From: Bacillota bacterium
GTDB taxonomy: Bacteria > Bacillota > Clostridia > Tissierellales > Peptoniphilaceae
DNA: 11,649 nt
Assembly (NCBI GenBank): GCA_023393815.1
Contig: JAEXBU010000070.1
Span: 1 to 11,649 of the forward strand
Reading direction: 5' to 3'
This document shows, piece after piece, positions 5,744-11,649 of the stretch. The notes below the pieces were generated by a model that was not told where the DNA came from, searched no databases, and saw only the letters and a program-made list of their open reading frames with translations. Within the stretch, counting starts at the first letter, position 1; each line of letters begins with the position of its first letter. Position numbers and translations under genes: made by a program.

Positions 5744-6469
5744 ATGAAGCTTACAACCGTAAAAGGCTTGCAATCTGAAATTTTTGTTCCTATTACTCCG
5801 GATCCTGTTTGGGCGCCGGTAAAGAAGGAATTAAAAGATATGCGAGTCGCTATTGCGAGTGCTGCGGGCATTCACTTAAAAACCCAAGAGCGTTTCAACC
5901 TGGCAGGTGACACGACCTACCGTGAAATCCCCGGCGACGCAACCGACGACGAGTTGATGGTATCCCACGGCGGGTACGACAACTCCGACGTTAACAAAGA
6001 CATTAACTGTATGTTCCCCATCGACCGTTTGAGAGAACTTGCCGATGAAGGATTCATCAAAGAAGTAGCGCCTTTCCACTACGGATTCATGGGCGGTGGT
6101 GGCGACCAAGACGCCTTCACCAACAGAACCGGCCCGGAAATTGCAAAGAAATTAAATGAGGAAAACGTCGACGCCGTTATCCTCACCGGTGGCTGAGGGA
6201 CCTGTCACCGCACCGCGACTATTGTTCAACGTGCGATAGAGGAATCGGGTATTCCTACCATCTTGATCGCTGCATTACCTCCGGTCGTCCGTCAAAACGG
6301 ATCGCCGCGTGCCGTTGCTCCTCGTGTACCGATGGGCGCCAACGCCGGTGAACCGAACAACGTTGAAATGCAACATGGCATTTTGAAAGCGACCTTAGAA
6401 GAACTCGTGAAGATTCCCAGCGCAGGTAAGATCGTTCCCCTGCCTTTCGAATATATCGCTCACGTATAA
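5744..6469 (+). CDS. prdB: D-proline reductase selenoprotein subunit PrdB (UGA read as Sec151)
   Basis: PrdB is the selenocysteine subunit of D-proline reductase, which supplies the selenol that attacks the pyruvoyl-bound D-proline. The frame from ATG 5744 meets TGA at 6194-6196 and stays open to TAA at 6467-6469, giving 241 aa, the size of the known 26-kDa subunit. The context VILTGG-U-GTCHRTATIVQR gives a U-x-x-C redox motif (Sec151, Cys154), as expected for PrdB. AAGGAGG lies 7 nt before the ATG. Conventional gene calling would stop at codon 150 and call the downstream part as a separate 68-aa piece from a TTG at 6263; both belong to this gene. A possible SECIS hairpin follows the UGA. The tRNA that decodes it (selC) lies about 900 bp downstream and selA is upstream on the other strand. 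Confidence 0.96.
6194..6239 (+). promoter_or_regulatory. Candidate bacterial SECIS element of prdB
   Basis: Bacterial SECIS elements are small stem-loops just after the UGA, inside the coding sequence. Two alternative folds are visible: CTATTGT (6219-6225) with GTGCGATAG-side bases 6233-6239, loop TCAACGT, and CGCAC (6209-6213) with GTGCG (6231-6235). The loop of the first begins 29 nt after the UGA, within the usual distance. I cannot choose between them without folding and alignment. Confidence 0.4.
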
Positions 6470-6493
6470 AAGAAATGATAGTAGGGGGATAAT

Positions 6494-7237
6494 ATGGAAG
6501 ATATTCAAAAACGTCGTTTGGTCATCCGCGCGTTTCACGTCACCGATGTACAGTTTGGCGAGAAGCCGTCTTTTGCTCAGGGCGTACTGACCGTACCCGA
6601 AGAAACCCACAATCAAAGCGATTTGGTTGTGAAGAGCACGGTATCCATTTTGAAACCGCACGAACACGATGTGGAAGTAAACAGTATTATGGATATTATC
6701 CCCATGTCTACAAAAGTACTAGGCAGACTCGGTGAAGGGGTCACGCACACTTTCACCGGCTGCTACGTACTACTTACCGGTGTCGACGAAGACGGCCGCC
6801 AAATCGGGGAATTCGGATCCAGCGAAGGAAACTTACAGGAACAACTTTACCTTGGCAGACGAGGCACCCCCGGGGACGACGATTTCATTATTCATATCGA
6901 CGTTCTGGTGAAGGGGGGACAACCCTTTAGCCGTGAGTTGGCCAATGCAGCCTTCCAAGTCGCCGAGGACTACATTGCAAAGATTCGTAGAATAATGAAG
7001 GATTTAAACGGAGGTAAAGCCGACGAGTCTCATGATTACTACGATGTCGAGCGCAAGGAGGGATTGAAGGTCGTACTCTTAAAACAAGTGGCCGGTCAAG
7101 GCGCCATGTACGACAATATGATCTTCCCCTCGGAACCCTCCGGGTTTGACGGGCTGTCAGTAATCGACATGTACAATATGCCCGTGTACTTGACGCCAAA
7201 CGAATATCGTGACGGCGCCATTCGTGCACTGGTCTAG
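6494..7237 (+). CDS. prdD: Proline reductase cluster protein PrdD (paralogue of the PrdA core)
   Basis: The 247-aa cytosolic protein lines up with PrdA residues about 170-416: EGVTHTFTGCYVLLTGVDED with PrdA GSGVTRVLDGVILMLTGTDE, the identical IGEFGSSEG block, and AGQGAMYDN with MGQGAMHDN. It has no equivalent of the PrdA N-terminal domain or of the pyruvoyl subunit. It ends in DGAIRALV at the position where PrdA reads DGGIHALT-Cys417, so the stop replaces the processing cysteine. PrdD genes sit in most prd clusters, but their function is not established. A structural or assembly role beside the PrdA alpha-type chain is plausible. The start at 6494 has AGGGGG upstream, 24 nt after prdB. I see no separate prdE before prdF. 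Confidence 0.85.
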   Translation: MEDIQKRRLVIRAFHVTDVQFGEKPSFAQGVLTVPEETHNQSDLVVKSTVSILKPHEHDVEVNSIMDIIPMSTKVLGRLGEGVTHTFTGCYVLLTGVDEDGRQIGEFGSSEGNLQEQLYLGRRGTPGDDDFIIHIDVLVKGGQPFSRELANAAFQVAEDYIAKIRRIMKDLNGGKADESHDYYDVERKEGLKVVLLKQVAGQGAMYDNMIFPSEPSGFDGLSVIDMYNMPVYLTPNEYRDGAIRALV

Positions 7238-7254
7238 AATGAAATAAATAAGGG

Positions 7255-7323
7255 AAGCCGGGGTCTTTGTAGATTCTTTGTCGGACATATGGTATGATAC
7301 CTGCAGGGGAAACCTCGGTTTTT
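7255..7323 (+). terminator. Possible wide-loop terminator after prdD
   Basis: AAGCCGGGGT (7255-7264) can pair with ACCTCGGTTT (7312-7321), 10 bp including two G-U pairs, followed by more T residues (run 7319-7323). The loop is long (47 nt) and contains the selC promoter, so this is a weak candidate only. If inactive, selC is transcribed from the prd operon as well. Confidence 0.3.
7290..7298 (+). promoter_or_regulatory. Extended -10 promoter upstream of selC
   Basis: TGGTATGAT has the TG-N-TATNAT extended -10 form, about 55 nt upstream of the mature tRNA 5' end. No good -35 is seen at the right distance, which extended -10 promoters tolerate. It would drive selC and, by read-through, prdF. 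Confidence 0.5.
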
Positions 7324-7353
7324 ATCCTTATTAAATGGAAAACATAATCCTTT

Positions 7354-7451
7354 GGGAGCAGTTAGGTGTCTGGTGTGCCTCGCGGTCTTCAAAACCGTTG
7401 TGAGAAGTTCGAAGCTTCTTAGGTGGGTTCGATTCCCACATGTTCCCGCCA
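7354..7451 (+). tRNA. selC: Selenocysteine tRNA, anticodon TCA
   Basis: tRNA(Sec) is charged with serine, converted by SelA and delivered by SelB to UGA codons such as that in prdB. It is 98 nt with encoded CCA. The acceptor strands are GGGAGCAG (7354-7361) and ATGTTCCC (7440-7447); seven of eight positions pair, with a G-A mismatch at the innermost position. The D-arm is AGGTGT/GTGCCT (6 bp), the anticodon arm GCGGT-CTTCAAA-ACCGT with TCA at 7389-7391. A long variable arm TGAGAAG/CTTCTTA follows, then the T-arm GTGGG-TTCGATT-CCCAC and G discriminator. The 8-nt acceptor, 6-bp D-stem, long extra arm and UCA anticodon together are specific to bacterial tRNA(Sec). It lies between prdD and prdF in the same direction. 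Confidence 0.97.
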
Positions 7452-7470
7452 TTAATTATGATTTAATGGC
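7448..7470 (+). promoter_or_regulatory. Hairpin that includes the CCA end of selC
   Basis: GCCATTAA (7448-7455, the discriminator and CCA of tRNA(Sec) plus four bases) is perfectly complementary to TTAATGGC (7463-7470), with loop TTATGAT. No U-tract follows, so it is not an ordinary terminator. In a longer transcript it would hide the tRNA 3' end until processed. Confidence 0.5.
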
Positions 7471-7527
7471 AAGAGGGCTTATGGACAAGTTGGGAAAATG
7501 TTTTTATATGTAAGGGAGGAAGAAAAA

Positions 7528-8535
7528 GTGAAATTTTCTAGAAGTATCCACGCCGTAGACTCTCACACTGCAGGCGAAGCTACTCGCGTCGTCATCGGTG
7601 GCATCCCCAACATCCCGGGGAAGACCATGCCCGAAAAGAAAGAATACTTGGAAAAGAACCTCGACTATTTACGTACGGCCATTATGCTCGAACCTCGCGG
7701 ACATAACGATATGTTCGGTTCGATCCTTACACAACCTACCACCGACGAAGCGGATTTCGGTATTATTTTCATGGACGGCGGCGGTTATTTGAACATGTGT
7801 GGTCACGGCACCATCGGCGCGATGTCCGTTGCAGTAGAAACCGGCATCGTTCCCGTCGAAGAACCCATTACGAAAGTCGTTCAAGAAGCTCCGGCCGGCA
7901 TCGTCCGCGGGGAAGTCGAAGTAGAAGACGGACACGCCAAGAAAGTTACGTTCACCAACGTACCTGCTTTCCTGTATAAAGAGAATCAAGAAGTCGAACT
8001 TCCCGGTTACGGCAAGATCAAGTTCGACATCTCCTTCGGCGGCAGCTTCTTTGCCATTGTAAAAGTCGATCAAATCGGCGTTACCATTGAACCGAAGAAC
8101 GCACAAATCCTGAATAAATTAGGGATGCAACTTCGCGACATCATCAACGAAGAAATCGAAGTACAACACCCCGAACTTCCGCACATTCACACCGTCGACT
8201 TAATCGAATGGTGGTCCGAAACCGATAATCCGGAAGCAACCTTGAAAAACTGCGTCGTCTTCGGCCAAGGTCAAGTCGACCGCTCGCCCTGCGGTACCGG
8301 TACCAGTGCAAAGATGGCTACCTTGTATGCACGCGGCGAATTAAAGAAAGACGAAGAATTTGTTTATGAATCCATCTTAGGAACCTTATTCTATGGCAAA
8401 GTCGTCGACGAAACCAAAGTAGGTGATCTCGATGCCGTCATTCCGCAAGTTTCTGGTTCCGCATGGATCACCGGATTCAACCACTTCGTCATCGACGAAA
8501 CCGACCCAGTGAAATACGGGTTTGTCCTCGGATAG
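7528..8535 (+). CDS. prdF: Proline racemase PrdF
   Basis: PrdF is a cofactor-independent racemase that turns L-proline into D-proline, the substrate of PrdA/PrdB. From the GTG at 7528 it is 335 aa, the usual length. The two catalytic cysteines are Cys91 in NMCGHGTIGAM and Cys255 in DRSPCGTGTSAKMA; each abstracts or donates the alpha-proton from one face. GTG is chosen because AGGGAGG stands 8 nt upstream and the protein then starts MKFSRSIHAVDSHTAGEATR, as close relatives do. The in-frame ATG at 7498 has no comparable site. The MCGHG-type motif also occurs in 4-hydroxyproline epimerases of the same family, but the prd context and sequence favour proline. It follows selC, so its mRNA may start at the selC promoter. 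Confidence 0.95.
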   Translation: MKFSRSIHAVDSHTAGEATRVVIGGIPNIPGKTMPEKKEYLEKNLDYLRTAIMLEPRGHNDMFGSILTQPTTDEADFGIIFMDGGGYLNMCGHGTIGAMSVAVETGIVPVEEPITKVVQEAPAGIVRGEVEVEDGHAKKVTFTNVPAFLYKENQEVELPGYGKIKFDISFGGSFFAIVKVDQIGVTIEPKNAQILNKLGMQLRDIINEEIEVQHPELPHIHTVDLIEWWSETDNPEATLKNCVVFGQGQVDRSPCGTGTSAKMATLYARGELKKDEEFVYESILGTLFYGKVVDETKVGDLDAVIPQVSGSAWITGFNHFVIDETDPVKYGFVLG

Positions 8536-8560
8536 GCTGCCAGATAGATAGGAGTAATCA

Positions 8561-9445
8561 ATGATTGTTAAATTACTATTAGGAATACTGGGCGTTCTCA
8601 CCCTTTACTTCCTGTTCTTCTTCGTAAAAGATGTCGCAGGCAACAAAGAAGCCATGGCACAAGAAAAAGCCAGCTGGGTTACGTCCGGCTTAATCGGCGC
8701 CTTCGTCAACTTCTTCGATACGTTGGGTATCGGAAGTTTCGCACCCTGTACGGCACTTTTGGATTTCTTTAAACAACTAGACCACGACCGTTTACTTCCC
8801 GGAACCTTAAACGTATCCTGTACCATTCCCGTTTTGACGGAAGCATTTATCTTCATTCAATCCGTAGAAGTTGAATCCATCACCCTGTTCAGCATGGTTG
8901 CTGCAGCGGTCGTCGGCTCCTTCGTCGGATCCAGAACCGTATCCAAGCTTCCCGAAAGCAAAGTTCAATTGTACATGGGTGTTGCCTTATTGATTACGGC
9001 AGCCCTAATGCTCTTAAGACAATTCGGCGCATTGGACGCTCTCGGCAGCGGAAATGAAGCCATTGGCCTCTCCGGCGTCGCCTTAGTTGTCGCCGTCGTC
9101 GTCAACTTCTTCTTAGGCGCTCTTATGACCATCGGCGTCGGCTTATACGCTCCCTGTATGGCCCTCGTCTATATGCTCGGCTTGAACCCCTTGGTTGCAT
9201 TCCCGATCATGATGGCATCCTGCGCAGGCTTAATGCCCGTCGCCAGTGCCGAATTTATTAAAGCGGGCGCTTACGCTCGTAAAGCCAGCGTCGCCATTAC
9301 CGTTGGCGGTATCATCGGCGTAATCATTGCTGCAAAATTCGTTACCGGGCTTCCCATGAACGTATTGACCATCATCATTACCATTGTCGTAATCTACACG
9401 GCCATTACCTACATCAGAAAGTCCAGAAAGAGCGCGGCAGCATAA
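8561..9445 (+). CDS. TauE/SafE-family membrane permease
   Basis: The protein has 294 aa and about eight hydrophobic membrane segments, the first at residues 2-22 and the last near 265-285, ending in a positively charged cytoplasmic tail (RKSRKS). An internal duplication is visible: VNFFDTLGIGSFAPCTALLDF near residue 49 and VNFFLGALMTIGVGLYAPCM near 183 share an APC-x-AL signature, typical of the two-repeat TauE/SafE fold. Family members move small anions such as sulfite or organosulfonates, but most are uncharacterised. It follows prdF by 25 nt with AGGAG before the ATG and ends at a strong terminator, so it is the last gene of the cluster. Transport of a Stickland product, proline, or a sulfur/selenium anion are all possible; the sequence does not decide. 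Confidence 0.82.
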   Translation: MIVKLLLGILGVLTLYFLFFFVKDVAGNKEAMAQEKASWVTSGLIGAFVNFFDTLGIGSFAPCTALLDFFKQLDHDRLLPGTLNVSCTIPVLTEAFIFIQSVEVESITLFSMVAAAVVGSFVGSRTVSKLPESKVQLYMGVALLITAALMLLRQFGALDALGSGNEAIGLSGVALVVAVVVNFFLGALMTIGVGLYAPCMALVYMLGLNPLVAFPIMMASCAGLMPVASAEFIKAGAYARKASVAITVGGIIGVIIAAKFVTGLPMNVLTIIITIVVIYTAITYIRKSRKSAAA

Positions 9446-9458
9446 AACCGACGCGAAA

Positions 9459-9485
9459 GGCAGGTCTTCGGGCCTGTCTTTTTTT
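9459..9485 (+). terminator. Rho-independent terminator of the prdF-permease genes
   Basis: GGCAGGTC (9459-9466), UUCG tetraloop (9467-9470) and GGCCTGTC (9471-9478) form an 8-bp stem with two G-U pairs, followed by seven T residues. It lies 14 nt after the permease stop. Confidence 0.9.
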
Positions 9486-9505
9486 GTGCCATTAAAAGAC
9501 AGGCC
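9471..9505. repeat. 12-bp inverted repeat overlapping the terminator
   Basis: GGCCTGTCTTTT (9471-9482), which is the right arm and U-tract of the terminator, is perfectly complementary to AAAAGACAGGCC (9494-9505), with an 11-nt spacer. The two pairings of the shared arm exclude each other. Confidence 0.6.
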
Positions 9506-9753
9506 TCTTCACCCATTCGCGTATGTGGGAAGATCTCTTTTGCAAAATAGCCTGCTTGTGCGAAGGATTTGGCGAAGAAGTGAGCGGGGACGAAGATTCC
9601 GGGTTTGCCGTCGGGAGGGCGGCGCGGCCATCGTCAGTACGGCGTGGATAGAGTCGGAAATTGTTTGAAAAAATGTAGTGCAGGACAATCGACGGATTCG
9701 ATGCGGAGAAAATTTTGAACAGATTGTGTGAAAGGTACAGGAGAAAGCGAAAA

Positions 9754-9765
9754 AAATAGCTATTT
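9754..9765. promoter_or_regulatory. Palindrome AAATAGCTATTT upstream of the cstA promoter
   Basis: This perfect 12-bp palindrome ends 23 bp before the -35 box of cstA, a usual place for an activator site. The half AAATAGCT recurs upstream of the short prdA-like gene (near 2585-2592), which may be chance. Confidence 0.3.
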
Positions 9766-9788
9766 GCTCCACTTTTTTAAATTTCCTA

Positions 9789-9816
9789 TTGTCATTTGCC
9801 GAAAGAGAAGTATAAT
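9789..9816 (+). promoter_or_regulatory. Sigma-A promoter of cstA
   Basis: TTGTCA (9789-9794), 16-bp spacer and TATAAT (9811-9816). Transcription should start near 9823, giving a leader of about 70 nt. Confidence 0.7.
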
Positions 9817-9891
9817 AAAGGAGTAACAAAGTAGAAAAGTCTTTGACTTTTGAGGGCTTTCGCTTTGAATTTTAGTTTAGGAGGGAAATCT

Positions 9892-11337
9892 ATGACTACA
9901 TTTCTCATCGGTCTTGCGATTTTAATTATCGGCGGTTTCGCATATGGCCGTTTTGCAGAGAAAGTGTTCCAACCGGACGATAGAGAGACGCCCGCTATTA
10001 AAAATCAAGACGGCGTGGACTACGTTCCCATGGACAAAAAGAAAAATGCACTGATTGAATTATTAAATATTGCCGGTACGGGACCGATTTTAGGGCCCAT
10101 CCAAGGGATTCTGTTTGGACCCTTAGCCTTTATTCTTATTCCCGTCGGTTGTGTTCTCGGCGGTGCCGTACACGACTACATGAGCGGGATGATCTCCATT
10201 CGTTCCGGCGGGGATCAAATGCCCGCGTTGATTCGACGCAATCTGGGCGGCAAGGTGTACTCGATCTATAATATCTTTGTTATTATTCTTATGGTTTTGG
10301 TCGGTGCCGTGTTCATCTACACCCCCGGGGACTTAATCGTTGCCAACGTGCTGCATCAAGAAACCATTGCTACGAACCCGGTTGTATGGATCGTTTACGC
10401 TTGCATTTTCGCCTATTACATTTTGGCGACCTTGTTCCCTATCGATAAAATCATCGGCCGCGTCTATCCGATTTTCGGCGGCGTGTTGCTCCTGTCTGCC
10501 GTAGGGATTTTCTTCGGCCTGTTTATGAAGGGATACCAACTGGACAACCTGTCTATGAGCAACATCATGGGCGTGCATCCGCAAGGAACGCCGATTCTTC
10601 CCGTCTTCTTCGTTACCGTAGCATGCGGGATCGTATCGGGTTTCCACTCTACGCAAGCAACCTTAATCGGCCGCTCCGTGAAGAGTGAAAAAGAAGGACG
10701 CTTCGTCTTCTACGATATGATGATTTTGGAAGGCTTTATCGCCATGATTTGGGCCGCTGCAGCGATGGGCATTTACAACAAGGGCATTGACGCCGCTTTA
10801 GTCGGAAAGCCCGCCGTCATTGGCCTGGTAGCCAACGATATGCTCGGTAAGATCGGCGGATTGATCGCCATCATCGGCATCATCGTACTCCCGATCACCT
10901 CCGGGGATACGGCTCTGCGTTCCGCACGACTCATGATCGCCGATCACTTGCACATTCCGCAAAAATCCATGAAGAGCCGTGTGAGCCTTTCCCTCGGTAT
11001 GTTTGTCGGCGTGCTCGTGATTTTGATCTTTGCGAAATTGAGCCCCAACGGATTTAACGTGCTGTGGCAATACTTTGCTTGGGCCAACCAAACCATCGCC
11101 GTCTTCGCCTTTGCCATGATTTCCATTTATCTGCAACGGCATGGCAGACAATACGTGGTTTCTTTGATCCCCGGTATGTTCTACGTGTATATTATTATGT
11201 CCTACATTTTGGGCGATGCCATCGGCTTCCACCTGCCTTACATGGTCGCCAACGTCATCGGCGTTGTCGTCGCACTCGTCTACGGCTATGTGGTCTTTAA
11301 AGAAGGCAACAAACAAAAGGATGTTATTAACGCGTAA
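9892..11337 (+). CDS. cstA: CstA-family carbon starvation transporter, short form
   Basis: This is a very hydrophobic 481-aa protein with many membrane segments. It carries CstA family blocks: NIAGTGPILGPIQGILFGPL, VLGGAVHDYMSGMISIRSGG, CGIVSGFHSTQATLIGRSVK and ITSGDTALRSARLMIADHL. CstA proteins import peptides or pyruvate in the species studied. The E. coli protein is about 700 aa, and shorter forms of roughly this size are common in Firmicutes. The ATG at 9892 is used because GGAGGG lies 6 nt upstream and the protein then opens with a membrane helix (MTTFLIGLAILIIGGFAYGR). The upstream ATG at 9850 has no site. It has its own promoter and terminator, so it is a single-gene unit beside the prd cluster. 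Uptake of peptides, an amino acid or pyruvate for fermentation is plausible but not shown. Confidence 0.9.
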   Translation: MTTFLIGLAILIIGGFAYGRFAEKVFQPDDRETPAIKNQDGVDYVPMDKKKNALIELLNIAGTGPILGPIQGILFGPLAFILIPVGCVLGGAVHDYMSGMISIRSGGDQMPALIRRNLGGKVYSIYNIFVIILMVLVGAVFIYTPGDLIVANVLHQETIATNPVVWIVYACIFAYYILATLFPIDKIIGRVYPIFGGVLLLSAVGIFFGLFMKGYQLDNLSMSNIMGVHPQGTPILPVFFVTVACGIVSGFHSTQATLIGRSVKSEKEGRFVFYDMMILEGFIAMIWAAAAMGIYNKGIDAALVGKPAVIGLVANDMLGKIGGLIAIIGIIVLPITSGDTALRSARLMIADHLHIPQKSMKSRVSLSLGMFVGVLVILIFAKLSPNGFNVLWQYFAWANQTIAVFAFAMISIYLQRHGRQYVVSLIPGMFYVYIIMSYILGDAIGFHLPYMVANVIGVVVALVYGYVVFKEGNKQKDVINA

Positions 11338-11352
11338 GTTCTAAAAACCTTG

Positions 11353-11383
11353 AAAGAGCATGGATGTGTCCGTGCTCTTTTTT
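11353..11383 (+). terminator. Rho-independent terminator of cstA
   Basis: AAAGAGCATGGA (11353-11364) pairs with TCCGTGCTCTTT (11369-11380), 12 bp with one G-U, loop TGTG, and the T-run continues to 11383. It begins 16 nt after the cstA stop. Confidence 0.92.
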
Positions 11384-11649
11384 GTTGCACTTGACAATGG
11401 AAGAGGCAAAATCACAACTTGCGAGGATAACGACTACGAAAGGGAAGTGCATAAACCCCAACCGCTCGCATGGAAATACGATGTTGGGGTTTGTGCAGCA
11501 TTTCGTTTATTTTTTCAAATCTCAGGTGGCGCTACAAGAGCGAAGCCTCCTTTGTATAGGAACATTCGAATTGATAAGGGAAGCGGTTGTTACTTGCATT
11601 CCCTATAATAATTGTATCCGAGTTGTAAATCGAGAGGCGGCCAATATTC
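11384..11649. other. Non-coding right end, no gene recognised
   Basis: No open frame here has a ribosome site or family features. It holds a 15-bp inverted repeat (11448-11497), a small imperfect stem near 11524-11552 (AGGTGGCGCT with AGCGAAGCCTCCT), and a TATAAT (11605-11610) without a clear -35. It may be the leader of a gene beyond the window. Confidence 0.5.
11448..11497. repeat. 15-bp inverted repeat downstream of cstA
   Basis: TGCATAAACCCCAAC (11448-11462) and GTTGGGGTTTGTGCA (11483-11497) pair over 15 bp with one G-U, around a 20-nt loop. No U-tract follows directly on either strand; a T-rich stretch lies 13-20 nt further on the plus strand. Confidence 0.6.

Larger units (their letters stand above)
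9446..9891. other. Intergenic region between the prd cluster and cstA
   Basis: This stretch has no convincing gene on either strand. It begins with the terminator (9459-9485) and an overlapping inverted repeat reaching 9505. A more GC-rich block follows (about 9500-9660) that encodes nothing I recognise. The right part is AT-rich and carries a perfect palindrome AAATAGCTATTT (9754-9765), the cstA promoter (9789-9816) and a small leader hairpin AAAAGTC-TTT-GACTTTT (9835-9851). Confidence 0.6.

Noticed and set aside
6263..6469. Separate 68-aa gene starting with TTG
   Set aside because: It is in frame with prdB and is the part downstream of the Sec UGA; no ribosome site precedes it.
9500..9660. 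Possible gene remnant on the minus strand in a GC-richer block (protein-like stretch DGKPGIFVPAHFFAKSFAQA)
   Set aside because: It is bounded by a stop upstream, has no start or ribosome site, and I cannot match it to any family; chance cannot be excluded.
11524..11560. T-box-like antiterminator (AGGTGGCGCT ... AGCGAAGCCTCCT)
   Set aside because: The conserved T-box core is not matched, and no specifier stem or terminator is seen within the window.
1..11649. CRISPR arrays, insertion sequences or integrase attachment sites
   Set aside because: No regularly spaced repeats, transposase frames, or terminal inverted repeats with target duplications were seen; no copied tRNA end was found beside selC.

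Overview
The window is a selenium-dependent D-proline reductase (Stickland fermentation) locus from an anaerobic, amino-acid-fermenting Firmicute. The gene content (prdA, prdB with an in-frame UGA, prdD, prdF, selA, selC), the AGGAGG-type ribosome binding sites and the TTGACx/TATAAT promoters point to the Clostridia/Tissierellia. The base composition looks moderate rather than strongly AT-rich. I cannot name a species.

Layout: the left part (1-2288, minus strand) is a two-gene operon. A LysR-type regulator comes first and selA follows 3 nt later; selA runs off the left edge just before its C-terminus. A regulatory intergenic region (2289-2722) separates it from the divergent plus-strand genes. 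First on the plus strand is a small gene (2723-3136) encoding a free-standing copy of the PrdA N-terminal domain. Full-length prdA follows (3574-5454), then a small conserved protein (5458-5721), selenoprotein gene prdB (5744-6469, Sec at 6194-6196) and prdD (6494-7237). The selenocysteine tRNA gene selC (7354-7451) sits between prdD and the proline racemase gene prdF (7528-8535). A TauE/SafE-type permease gene (8561-9445) closes the cluster with a strong terminator. After a 446-bp gap with its own promoter comes a CstA-family transporter gene (9892-11337), again with a strong terminator. The last 270 bp hold no convincing gene.

How it works together: PrdF racemises L-proline to D-proline. 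PrdA (cleaved at Cys417 to make a pyruvoyl subunit) and PrdB (Sec151) reduce D-proline to 5-aminovalerate. SelA converts seryl-tRNA(Sec) to selenocysteinyl-tRNA(Sec) on the selC product, which decodes the prdB UGA. The locus therefore combines a selenoenzyme, its substrate racemase and two parts of the machinery that makes the selenoenzyme translatable. No prdC, prdR or recognisable prdE lies in this window.

Main points for a second look: selC lies inside the prd cluster and its CCA end is shared with a perfect 8-bp hairpin; the PrdA N-domain exists as a separate gene under clear purifying selection; PrdD ends exactly where PrdA is proteolytically split; prdA and its short paralogue have near-identical core promoters but different structured leaders; and a T-N11-A dyad (CACTAT/ATAGTG) lies upstream of the LysR gene.
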